Translations under genes and position numbers: made by a program | Shown: positions 28,681-37,200 of the stretch, in pieces | How positions within the stretch are numbered: the stretch's first letter is position 1 | How the letters are laid out: every line of letters starts with the position of its first letter | NCBI RefSeq assembly: GCF_003363155.1 | Contig: NZ_QRBE01000005.1 | Span: 124,001 to 188,000, forward strand | Reading direction: 5' to 3' | Source: Dyella monticola | GTDB taxonomy: Bacteria; Pseudomonadota; Gammaproteobacteria; Xanthomonadales; Rhodanobacteraceae | Length of the DNA: 64,000 bases | Notes under the pieces: model-generated | What the model was told of the DNA's origin: nothing | Seen by the model: the letters and a program-made list of their open reading frames with translations, nothing else | The model's database searches: none

Positions 28681-28706
28681 ACAACGGGCGCCTCGGCGCC
28701 CGTTGT
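28681..28706 (+). terminator. Terminator of the two-partner secretion operon
   Basis: Perfect 11-bp stem ACAACGGGCGC/GCGCCCGTTGT (28681-28691 and 28696-28706) with a CTCG loop, followed by TGTTTGTG, 25 nt after the TpsA stop. The stem is identical to that of the glnA terminator. Confidence 0.8.
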
Positions 28707-28835
28707 TGTTTGTGCACGCCACGCAAGCCATCTTCACATCCTTATGTGGGGGAAGGCGCGCTGTCTAAAGCGTCGCCGCTGCCGTCATCCATGCAATAGC
28801 TCTTGCCGCTTTACCCCGATAATCCCGATTTCATG

Positions 28836-28852
28836 GCAGGGTTGCTCCCTGC
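28836..28852. promoter_or_regulatory. Inverted repeat upstream of the fucosidase gene
   Basis: Perfect 6-bp repeat GCAGGG/CCCTGC (28836-28841 and 28847-28852, 5-nt spacer) located 26 bp before the fucosidase ATG and followed by an A-rich ribosome-binding region. It could be an operator or a leader hairpin. Position is the only functional hint. Confidence 0.35.
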
Positions 28853-28878
28853 ATCCACTAAAAAAAGGCGCAGCGAGC

Positions 28879-30699
28879 ATGAGGACGGTTGTGAGCGGCA
28901 AGCGAATCGCACTAGGGCTCTTCATATCCATGGCGTGCGGCGCGCAAAGCCTTTTCGCGGCACCCTCGTCTGCGCAGGCAACCGAAGCACAGGCCGCGAT
29001 ACACCGCCCGTTCGACCAGCCCCAGCCACATGCCGGCCCTGGCCCCAGCGCGCAAACCATCAAGGCCTGGCAAGACCGCAAGTTCGGCATGTTCATCCAC
29101 TTCGGCCTGTATTCCATTGCAGGCGGCATGTGGAGCGGCAAGCGTGTGGACAACGGCTACAGCGAGCAGATTCTCGCCAATGCACCGATTTCGCCCAAGG
29201 ATTATGAAGCGCTCGCCAAGCAATTTGATCCCACGAAATTCGATCCCGATGCCATCGTGGCGCTGGCCAAGGCCGCGGGCATGAAATTCATCGTGATCAC
29301 CGCCAAGCATCACGATGGATTCAATCTGTTCCACACCGCACAAACCCGTTACAACACGGTGGATGACACGCCTTATCATAAGGACATCGTCAAGGAACTG
29401 GCCGATGCCTGCGCGCGCGCGGGTCTCAAGTTCGGTGTGTATTACTCCACCATCGATTGGCACCACCCCGGCGGCAATACGTACATCGAAGGCAATAGCA
29501 ATCCGATTACGTCCGCGCAGGAAGCGTTCAATGTCGCGCAGATCAAGGAGCTGTTGAGTCACTACGGCCCCATTTCGGAAATCTGGTTCGACATGGGCAA
29601 ACCCACGCCCGCGCAAAGCGAGGATTTTGCACATACCGTGCACACCTTGCAGCCGCAAACGATGATCTCTGGCAGGGCATGGAATTACTACGGCGATTTC
29701 GCGGTGATGGGCGACAATGCCGAGCCGGATGTCGGCATGGAGTTGCCATGGCAAGCGCCGGCATCCATGTTCCCGGATACCTGGGGTTATCGTTCATGGC
29801 AAAGCAGAAGCGATCCGCAGGGCAAAATCCGCGAGAACATCACGCGTCTGGTCCGCGTGGTCAGCCAGGGCGGCAATTACATACTCAACATCGGGCCGGA
29901 AGGCGACGGTTCGGTCGTACCGTATGAAGCGCAGGTGTTGCGCGGTATCGGTGCGTGGTTGAAACGCAACGGCGAGGCGATCTACGGCACGCGCAAGCAA
30001 CCCTTCGCGCCGGTGGATTTCGGCTACGCCACGGTTGGCGCGCATGCGATCTATTTATTCGTGACCAAGTTGCCGCCCGATCACCGCTTGCATGTACCCG
30101 GCCTGGCCGACACCGCATTCGGTCGCGCTTACCGCCTCGGTTCCCCCGCATCGACGGTGGATGTGCAGCGCGATGGCGAGGATATAACCGTTGCGGTGGA
30201 CGGTTTAGCCAACTGGCCCACGGCCACCGCGCAGAACAGCGATAGCGACACCTTCATGCCGGTTGTCGTGCTGCCGCTGAAAGGCCCGTTGCACGTTCGT
30301 CCGCGCATGCTGGCCGCCCAAGCCGATGGCGCTTTTCATTTACAGCCCGCACAAGCCGAGCATTACCTCAACTACAACGGTGAAGGCTACGAAGCGCCGG
30401 CCACCCTCTACAAGCTCAGCTGGCAGCTCGACGCACGGGCGACGGATTATGTGCTCACCGTGCACTACACGCCCTCGTCCCAACCCGCGCAGCTGGATGT
30501 TTGGGTCGATGGCGTGCGCTATCCGTTGTCACTCGATGGTACGGGGCAGCCAGCCGCCAGCCAGGTAGTGCACATCCATCGCAACCGCAACGCGCACCCG
30601 TACGCCATGCAGCTGGAACTCACGCCTGCCGCGCCGTTCGTGCAGGGCACGCCGCTGCCGGTGACGGTGCAGTCGGTGGAGCTGTCACCGGCCCGATAG
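28879..30699 (+). CDS. Exported alpha-L-fucosidase, GH29
   Basis: Retaining glycosidase removing terminal alpha-L-fucose, 606 residues with an N-terminal Sec signal (about 1-27), so periplasmic or secreted. GH29 hallmarks: KFGMFIHFGLYS near 72-83, KHHDGF near 145 and the nucleophile Asp238 in IWFDMG. GGNYILNIGPEGDG and a beta-sandwich C-terminal half (about 390-606) follow, so the architecture is complete. The ATG at 28879 opens directly with the signal peptide; longer in-frame starts run back towards the previous terminator. The downstream MFS transporter could import released sugar, an inference from neighbourhood only. Confidence 0.93.
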   Translation: MRTVVSGKRIALGLFISMACGAQSLFAAPSSAQATEAQAAIHRPFDQPQPHAGPGPSAQTIKAWQDRKFGMFIHFGLYSIAGGMWSGKRVDNGYSEQILANAPISPKDYEALAKQFDPTKFDPDAIVALAKAAGMKFIVITAKHHDGFNLFHTAQTRYNTVDDTPYHKDIVKELADACARAGLKFGVYYSTIDWHHPGGNTYIEGNSNPITSAQEAFNVAQIKELLSHYGPISEIWFDMGKPTPAQSEDFAHTVHTLQPQTMISGRAWNYYGDFAVMGDNAEPDVGMELPWQAPASMFPDTWGYRSWQSRSDPQGKIRENITRLVRVVSQGGNYILNIGPEGDGSVVPYEAQVLRGIGAWLKRNGEAIYGTRKQPFAPVDFGYATVGAHAIYLFVTKLPPDHRLHVPGLADTAFGRAYRLGSPASTVDVQRDGEDITVAVDGLANWPTATAQNSDSDTFMPVVVLPLKGPLHVRPRMLAAQADGAFHLQPAQAEHYLNYNGEGYEAPATLYKLSWQLDARATDYVLTVHYTPSSQPAQLDVWVDGVRYPLSLDGTGQPAASQVVHIHRNRNAHPYAMQLELTPAAPFVQGTPLPVTVQSVELSPAR

Positions 30700-30735
30700 G
30701 GTTGCCCGTCAGTTTGTCCTAGGGCGTCGTGCCAG

Positions 30736-30750
30736 GGTCATAAGCTGACC
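30736..30750. promoter_or_regulatory. Candidate enhancer dyad before the MFS/AraC promoter
   Basis: GGTCA/TGACC inverted repeat (30736-30740 and 30746-30750, 5-bp spacer) about 100 bp upstream of the start predicted from the sigma-54 promoter. That is a common place for an activator site. The activator is unknown. Confidence 0.35.
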
Positions 30751-30815
30751 ATGCGGGTCGGCGCGCACTAGGCGCAACGTCACGCTTGGATCGATCTAAA
30801 TCCCACCAGGCCGCG

Positions 30816-30831
30816 TGGCACAAACATTGCT
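30816..30831 (+). promoter_or_regulatory. Consensus sigma-54 promoter before the MFS transporter
   Basis: TGGCACAAACATTGCT matches TGGCAC-N5-TTGCW exactly, with GG (30817-30818) and GC (30829-30830) correctly spaced. The predicted transcription start is near 30842, about 68 nt before the MFS ATG. It is intergenic and correctly oriented. Sigma-54 promoters need an AAA+ activator; none is encoded nearby. Confidence 0.65.
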
Positions 30832-30909
30832 CCCTGATCCTGTTTGGAGTCACGCGGTCAATCGCCCAGCGTCGCGTGCTTTGCCCATGAAGTGGTGTGC
30901 AGGGGAACG

Positions 30910-32193
30910 ATGGAGCTGTCCGATCGCTGTTCCAACCCGGACGTGCCAAAAGCGCTGATCGCCATGCTGGCGCTCGGTCATTGCATGGCGTTCATCGATC
31001 GCAACCTGCCTGCGGTGGCTGCGCCGTTGCTGAAGGCGGACCTCGGTTTGACCGACACGCAACTTGGCGTGCTCGATGGTCCGGCCTTTGTGCTGCTGTA
31101 TGTGGCCGGCATGCTGGCGACTTGGCCGCTGGCGCGTTCGCGTCATCGTTTTGCGGTGCTCGCCGGATGTGTCGCGGCCTGGGCGGCCGGAACAATCGTG
31201 TTCGCGTTCGGCCATTCGTTCATGGCCTTGGTGGGCGCGCGTGCATTGACGGGTCTGGGGCAAGCCGCGTATGTGCCGCTGGCACTGACGCTGATCGTGG
31301 AATGCGTGGCGACACGCTGGCGCGCGCGCTCCATCGCCATCTTCACGGCGGGGGCGGCCGTGGGCCGCAGTCTTTCCATGGTGTTGGGCGGCGCGACGCT
31401 GGCGCTATTGGCACGCTGGATGCCCGGCACCGGTTTCGCACATTGGCGCCTGCTGTGTGTCGTGATGGCCGCGCCGAATCTCGTGTTGATCGTCGCGCTG
31501 TTATGCCGTGCCGAGCCGGCGCGCGCCATGTTGCCCTCGGCCAGGGACGTGGCCCGGCAGATGCTGTTCACCTTTCGCGCACGGCCGGGTTTGATGTGCG
31601 CGTATCTGTGCGGTGCCGGCGCGAGCGTGCTGGTGGTGCAGACGGTGGGGGCATGGGCGCCTTCGGTACTGCATCGCGAACAAGGGCTTGCGCCTGCGAC
31701 GGCTGCATGGGTGTTCGGTGCATCCTTGCTCGTGGCGGCGCCGATGGGTCACTTCATCGCCGGCATCCTCGTCGACAAGCGCAAACAGAACATGCCGCCG
31801 ACGGTGATCATCGCGTACGCCTTGTTGCTGGTGATTCCGCTGCTTTATCTGATTCCTCGCGCGACGTCGGCCACGATGTCCTGCGGTTTGCTGGCACTGG
31901 CATCGCTGGTGGCCGACATTGCGGCGCTGGCCGCATTGGCCGGGTTGCCCTCGATGCTGCGGGCGTCGTTGCATGATGCGGGATTGCGCGTCTTCATGGC
32001 CTTTATCACCGTCACTGGCGTTGCGCTGGGGCCGTTCATGACGGGCGTGGTCAGCGATGGATTGGGCATGGGCGGCCACGGTTTGTCGCTCGCCTTGATC
32101 CGTGTATGCGTCGGCGCGGCGACCATCGGCATCGTGGCGGCACTCATTGCGCGTACGGGCTGGCGTCGCGCGGCCATGGAGGCTGCCGCGTGA
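30910..32193 (+). CDS. MFS transporter
   Basis: A 427-residue major facilitator with twelve hydrophobic segments. The N-terminal half opens GHCMAFIDRNLPAVAAPLLKADLGL, with a conserved DRN after helix 1, resembling spinster/phthalate-permease-like sugar or organic-acid carriers. The ATG has an AGGGGA site 4 nt away; an upstream in-frame start lacks one. The stop overlaps the AraC gene start (GTGA), so transporter and regulator are coupled. Substrate is unknown. The fucosidase gene upstream suggests a carbohydrate, but the promoter between the two genes shows they are separately controlled. Confidence 0.88.
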   Translation: MELSDRCSNPDVPKALIAMLALGHCMAFIDRNLPAVAAPLLKADLGLTDTQLGVLDGPAFVLLYVAGMLATWPLARSRHRFAVLAGCVAAWAAGTIVFAFGHSFMALVGARALTGLGQAAYVPLALTLIVECVATRWRARSIAIFTAGAAVGRSLSMVLGGATLALLARWMPGTGFAHWRLLCVVMAAPNLVLIVALLCRAEPARAMLPSARDVARQMLFTFRARPGLMCAYLCGAGASVLVVQTVGAWAPSVLHREQGLAPATAAWVFGASLLVAAPMGHFIAGILVDKRKQNMPPTVIIAYALLLVIPLLYLIPRATSATMSCGLLALASLVADIAALAALAGLPSMLRASLHDAGLRVFMAFITVTGVALGPFMTGVVSDGLGMGGHGLSLALIRVCVGAATIGIVAALIARTGWRRAAMEAAA

Positions 32194-33188
32194 GCGAGAT
32201 CTTTAACTTCGACAGCGCTGCCTTCGATATGGACGACGCGTTCGCGCGCTATAGCGAGCTGTACGCGCGTGGCGCGGACGTCGTGCGCACCGGTGCGACG
32301 TTCTTCGCGCGCGTACGCAGCTGGAAACTGGATCGCACCATTTTGTTCGCACGCCAATTCGGCGGCGTGCGCCATATTCGCCAGCAGCGTGTCACCCAGG
32401 ATGGTTTCGACCATTTCGTGCTGAGCCATGTGGTGGCCGGCGAACTGACCGTTTGCCTGGATGGCAAAACCCTCGTGATCACGCCTGGCGAAAGCGTGCT
32501 GCTCGACACCACCCAGCCGATGGAAACGGTGACCGACAGCGTGAACCTGATCACCGTAAGCGTGGCGCGCGACGCCATGCGCGCGGCAGTCGGCGATGTG
32601 CAGGATCTGCATGGTTACCTCGTCGGAGCGCGCGAGGGCGGCTTGCTCGGTGCGATGTTGCGCGCGCTGATCGAGCAGGTACCGCATCTGCCGATCGGCG
32701 CGCATGCGGCGATTACGCGCACCTTGATCGATCTCCTGTCGGTGGCCATCAAACCCTTCGGTTCGGGCGCGCGCTCGGAATTTCACCGGCTCGAGCATGT
32801 GCGCTACGAAACCGTGCGGCGGCTGGTGGAAGCCAATATCGGCGTGCCTGACTTTTGCATTCAAGACATCATCAATGCCACCGGCATCTCGCGCGCCGGC
32901 CTGTATCGCCTGTTTGATTTTTGCGGCGGCGTCGCGCGTTTCATTCAAATCTGCCGGCTGCAGCAGTTGCGCGATCGGTTGGACAACCGCCGGTTCGATA
33001 GCCTGTCGCTGGCTGAGCTGGCGCCCATGCTGGGGTTTTCCGACGAAAGCCATGCCAGCCGACTGTTCAAGCAGGCCTTCGGCATCGCCCCGGGTGCCTA
33101 CCGTGCGGCCAGCATCCGGGGGGCGCAACATCCTGCGGTGGACCTGATGGCGCGCCGCTGGAACAGCAGCCTTACCGAGCTCCAGTAG
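32190..33188 (+). CDS. AraC-family transcriptional regulator
   Basis: A 332-residue regulator with an N-terminal cupin-like ligand domain (about 45-180, of the AraC_binding_2 type) and a C-terminal double helix-turn-helix. The latter includes GISRAGLYRLF, the LSLAELAPMLGFSDESHASRLFKQAFGIAP stretch in two parts, and the usual GAYR ending. The GTG start is selected because GGAGG lies 7 nt upstream and it overlaps the MFS stop; an ATG at 32106 would sit inside the MFS gene. It probably senses a substrate or product of the MFS carrier. Confidence 0.92.
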   Translation: MSEIFNFDSAAFDMDDAFARYSELYARGADVVRTGATFFARVRSWKLDRTILFARQFGGVRHIRQQRVTQDGFDHFVLSHVVAGELTVCLDGKTLVITPGESVLLDTTQPMETVTDSVNLITVSVARDAMRAAVGDVQDLHGYLVGAREGGLLGAMLRALIEQVPHLPIGAHAAITRTLIDLLSVAIKPFGSGARSEFHRLEHVRYETVRRLVEANIGVPDFCIQDIINATGISRAGLYRLFDFCGGVARFIQICRLQQLRDRLDNRRFDSLSLAELAPMLGFSDESHASRLFKQAFGIAPGAYRAASIRGAQHPAVDLMARRWNSSLTELQ

Positions 33189-33313
33189 CGCGCGCACCTT
33201 CCCGCTTCCTGTACGTGCGTTCCAAACGTGCGACGCACAGACATGTCCCTTTCCGGTTCATCCCCCTAGCATCAGCTAGCGAATAAAACTGCGATACGCA
33301 TCACATAAATATA

Positions 33314-33344
33314 CGGCACGACAAGGCGAGAGCCGATCGTGCCG
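33314..33344 (+). promoter_or_regulatory. Structured leader upstream of the sulfotransferase gene
   Basis: An 8-bp stem CGGCACGA/TCGTGCCG (33314-33321 and 33337-33344) encloses a small internal loop and a 3-bp stem closed by a GAGA (GNRA) tetraloop (33325-33334). It ends about 6 nt before the AGGGGA ribosome-binding site, so it could affect translation or act as a DNA operator. Confidence 0.45.
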
Positions 33345-33361
33345 AACCTACAGGGGATTGG

Positions 33362-34177
33362 ATGGAACGCCGCTTTCACTTTATCTCGGGCCTGCCCAGG
33401 TCCGGGTCCACGCTGCTTTCGGCCATCCTGAGCCAGAACCCGCGCTTCCATGCGGGTATGAGCGGGCCGCTCGGCGGCGCCTTCAACACCCTGCTGGGCG
33501 ACCTTAGCGGGCGCAACGAGTACTCGGTATTCATCACCGACGAACAGCGCAAGCGGATGCTCAAGGGTCTGTTCGACACCTACTACGGCCCCGAATACGA
33601 CGCCCAGGTGGTGTTCGACACCAATCGCGCCTGGTGCACCCGTATGCACCATCTCAAGGAGTTGTTCCCGCAGAGCAAGGTCATCGCCTGCGTGCGGCAT
33701 GTGTCGTGGATCATCGACAGCGTCGAGCAACTCGTCCGCAAGAACACCTTCCAGCCTTCGTCCATCTTCAATTACCAGCCCGGCGGCACGGTGTATTCGC
33801 GCGCCGAAGGGCTGGCCAATGGCGATGGCATGGTCGGCTATGCCTACAACGCCGTGAAAGAAGCCTTCTACGGCCACGACACCGCCAACCTGATGCTGCT
33901 GCGTTACGAGACGCTGACCAGCGATCCGGCACGCGCGATGGCCGCGGTGTACGACTTCATCGGCGAGCCTGCCTACACGCACGATTTCGACAACATCAGC
34001 TACCACGCCGATGAATTCGATCTGCGCGCCGGTACGCCGGGCTTGCACACCGTACGCAAAAAAATCGCCGTGCGCGAACGCACCAGTGTGCTGCCGCCGG
34101 ATGTGTTCCGTCGTTTCGAAAACGACGCCTTCTGGCTCGATCCAACGCTCAACCCCCGCCAGGTGCGGGTGGTTTAA
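33362..34177 (+). CDS. Sulfotransferase family protein
   Basis: A 271-residue cytoplasmic PAPS-dependent sulfotransferase. The 5'-phosphosulfate loop GLPRSGSTLLSAIL is at residues 10-23. A 3'-phosphate motif RHVSWIIDSVEQL lies near 115-127, and LRYETLTSDP near 180 matches the later conserved region. The ATG follows an AGGGGATTGG site and a structured leader. Such proteins sulfate carbohydrates, peptides or small molecules; the target is unknown. Neighbours are the AraC regulator and a giant autotransporter. Confidence 0.85.
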   Translation: MERRFHFISGLPRSGSTLLSAILSQNPRFHAGMSGPLGGAFNTLLGDLSGRNEYSVFITDEQRKRMLKGLFDTYYGPEYDAQVVFDTNRAWCTRMHHLKELFPQSKVIACVRHVSWIIDSVEQLVRKNTFQPSSIFNYQPGGTVYSRAEGLANGDGMVGYAYNAVKEAFYGHDTANLMLLRYETLTSDPARAMAAVYDFIGEPAYTHDFDNISYHADEFDLRAGTPGLHTVRKKIAVRERTSVLPPDVFRRFENDAFWLDPTLNPRQVRVV

Positions 34178-34217
34178 ATGCTGCGCACGCGTGCAGCCGA
34201 ACGCTTTTCAAAAACCT

Positions 34218-34247
34218 CGATCGCTGCGCGTGTATGCGCGGCGATCG
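34218..34247 (+). promoter_or_regulatory. Long hairpin between sulfotransferase and giant autotransporter
   Basis: CGATCGC/GCGATCG (34218-34224 and 34241-34247) with inner GCGC/GCGC pairs (34226-34229, 34236-34239) and a 6-nt loop. No T-run follows. It lies about 50 bp before the autotransporter ATG, so it may be a leader structure or a weak terminator of the sulfotransferase transcript. Confidence 0.4.
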
Positions 34248-34299
34248 TCTGAATACAACGCCATAAACCGACACATCGGACGTTAACAGGGGAATTGCC

Positions 34300-37200
34300 G
34301 TGAACCGCATCTATCGACTCGTTTTCAATCGCACGCTCGGCGTGATGCAAGTTGCATCGGAACTGGTTAACGCGCCTAAGGGCGGCGTGGGCGGTGGCGC
34401 GGAGGCGTCGTCGAAGCCGGCGCTGAAGTCGCGCCTGTTGGCGTTGGCGGTAACCGCAGCCCTGGTCGCGGTTGCCGCGCCCGCGCAGGCCCAATACTAC
34501 ATAGGGGCGAACGGCGGCACTGGCGGTAATGGCGTTGTTGGCTCGGCCAGTGGGGGAGCCGGTACCGTCTCCAGCGGCGCCTATGCCAATTCAGGCGGTA
34601 CGGGCGGCGCCTATGGCGGCAGCGGCTCGTCCGGCTTGGGTGCCCACGGCAGCGGGGGTGCTGGTGGCGCAGCCAACATGCCCGGCGCGGGTGGCGCTGG
34701 CGCTACGGCGGCCACGCATGGTTACGGCGGCGGCGGTGGCGGCGGCGGCTCAATCGGGTCCGCGGGCGGCGGCGGCGGCGGTGGTGGTGCTGCCGGCTAT
34801 GTCGCTACCGGAGGCATTTTCGTCAACACCGGCGGCGTCTGGGGCGGCAATGGGGGCAATGGGGGTAACGGTAACCCCGGGGCGTACGCGAGTAGCTCCG
34901 GCAATGGCGGCGGCGGTGGCGGCGGCGGTGCCGGTATTTACGCAACATCGGGAAGCACGATCATCGCTGGCGCCAGCACAGTCGTAGGCGGCGGCAACGG
35001 TGGCAATGGTGGTGGCGGCTACATTGCCCCGGCTGGCGGCGGGGGCGGTGCGGGCGTGGCCGGTTCCGGCTTCACGCTCACCATCAACGACGGCGGCAGG
35101 GTCTGGGGTGGTTACGGCGGCAACGGTGGCGGACAGCTGGGCGACGGCGGTATTGGGGGCGCGGGCGGCGCCGGTGGTGCTGGCGTGGTTGGCTCATCCG
35201 TGACCATCAACAACAACAGCGGGGCTATCTTCGGCGGGAACGGTACCAACGGCACCAGCGACACCTACGGCGGGTCGGGCGGTGCCGGCGCCGCGGCCGT
35301 CACGATGGTCAATTCATCGTTGACCAACCAAGGTTCCATCACGGGCGGCTATGGCGGTGCTGGCGGCAGCGGCCAAACCGGCGGCATCGCTGGGGCTGGC
35401 GGTGTCGGTGTAATGGCCACGGGTAACTCGACCATTATTAACGGTAGCGGCGGCTTCATCGCTGGCGGTAGGGGCGGCGAGGGTGGTGGCGCAAGCGGCT
35501 ATCAATTGGGCACGCCCGTTGCCAGTGCGACGGGCGGTGCCGGCGGGGCCGGTGTAGCCGGTTCCGGCTTCACTTTGACCAATGAGGACACCATCTGGGG
35601 CGGCGACGGTGGGTCCGGTGCAGCAGGCATTGCCGGCTCCTCCGGAAGGGGTAGCAACTACAGCGGGTATGGCGGCGCAACCGGTGGCACTGGCGCTGCC
35701 GGTGGCGTAGGCGTCAGCGGCACCTCGATCACCATTGGCAATAGTGGTCTTGGCGGGATTCGCGGCGGCACTGGCGGTGATGGCGGCACGGGAGGGGCTG
35801 GTGGTAGCGGCGTCTATTCGAACTCCATCGCCGGTGCAGGCGGGGCGGGCGGCGCAGGTGGGGCTGGCGGCTCCGGCGGTGCCGGTATCAGCGGCTCAAA
35901 CCTCTCGGTGACCAGTACCGCAGGCATTTATGGGGGTGATGGCGGCAATGGCGGCACGGGTGGTGTCGGAGCGTATGGGGCTTCGGCCAGCAATGCCCCC
36001 GTCGGCACCATCAACGGTGGCGCGGGCGGCTCCGGTGGTGCGGGTGGTGCGGGCGGCACCGGTGGCGCGGGCATCTATGGCACCAATGTCACGCTTACGA
36101 ACTCGGATGTTACGAGGGGCGGTGGTGGTGGCGCCGGTGGTACCGGCGGCGCTGGCGGTATCGGAGGAAGTTCGGGCAGTAGCGGCAATCCGGTATCGGG
36201 CGCTGCTGCGGGCCAGGGTGGCGCTGGCGGTGCCGGCGGCATGGGCGGTGCGGGTATGGTTGGTAGTGGCTTCACCGTCACCAATAACAGCATGTTTTAC
36301 GGCGGTACCGGCGGTAACGGCGGCAGAGGCGGGGACGGTGCAACCACAGGCAGCTCCTACCTGACGAACGGCCAGACCGGCGGGGCGGGTGGTGCAGGCG
36401 GGGCGGGTGGCGCAGGTGGCACGGGCGTGATCGCGTACGCATCGACATCGACCCTCAGCAACTACGGGCGCCTCGGTGGTGGCGAGGGTGGCAGCGGTGG
36501 CAACGGCGGCGCAGGTGGCGCGGGCGGCAGCGTTGCGAGCGGGCCCAATATTCCGTCCGGCGGCAATGGCGGTGTTGGTGGCGCGGGCGGTTATGGCGGT
36601 ACAGGTGGCGCAGCAGTCGTAGCCCGCAGCGGCTTCACGCTTAATAACGGGGCCGGAGCGTTTATCACAGGCGGCCGCGGTGGCTTCGGTGGCTCCGGCG
36701 GTGCCGGTGGTGCGGCCGGCGCGTCTGCGGGCGGCGACGGTACATCGGGCCTCGGTGGCGCGGGTGGCACGGGCGGCATGGCCGTGACCGGCTTGGGCTT
36801 TGTGGTGGTCAATGCCGGCTCGATCTACGGTGGTAGCGGAGGTGATGGCGGTGGGCCGGGCGTGGGCGGTACGCCGGGCAATGGCGGTGCCGGCGGCGTC
36901 GCCATCAACGGCTCGGGTTTCACGCTCACCAACAGCGGCACCATCAGGGGTGGTGGTGGTGGTGGTGGTGGCTTCGATCCGTCGACTGTCACGTTAGGCG
37001 GGGCTGGGATGGGGGGAGTCGCCGTGGTATCGACCGGCGGCTCGACCATTACCAACAGCGGCACCATTAGCGGCGGTTACGATTTCAATGGGTTCCAGCA
37101 GGTCGATGCCATCGACTTCAGCGGTGGCGGAAACGTGCTGGTGCTGGAGGCGGGCTCGGTCATCAACGGCAACGTAATCAGCACCAGCGGCACCGGCACT

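Noticed and set aside
31845-33197. A 450-codon minus-strand frame over the MFS and AraC genes
   Set aside because: Both sense genes are complete with good ribosome-binding sites and a 4-bp overlap; the antisense product has no family features.
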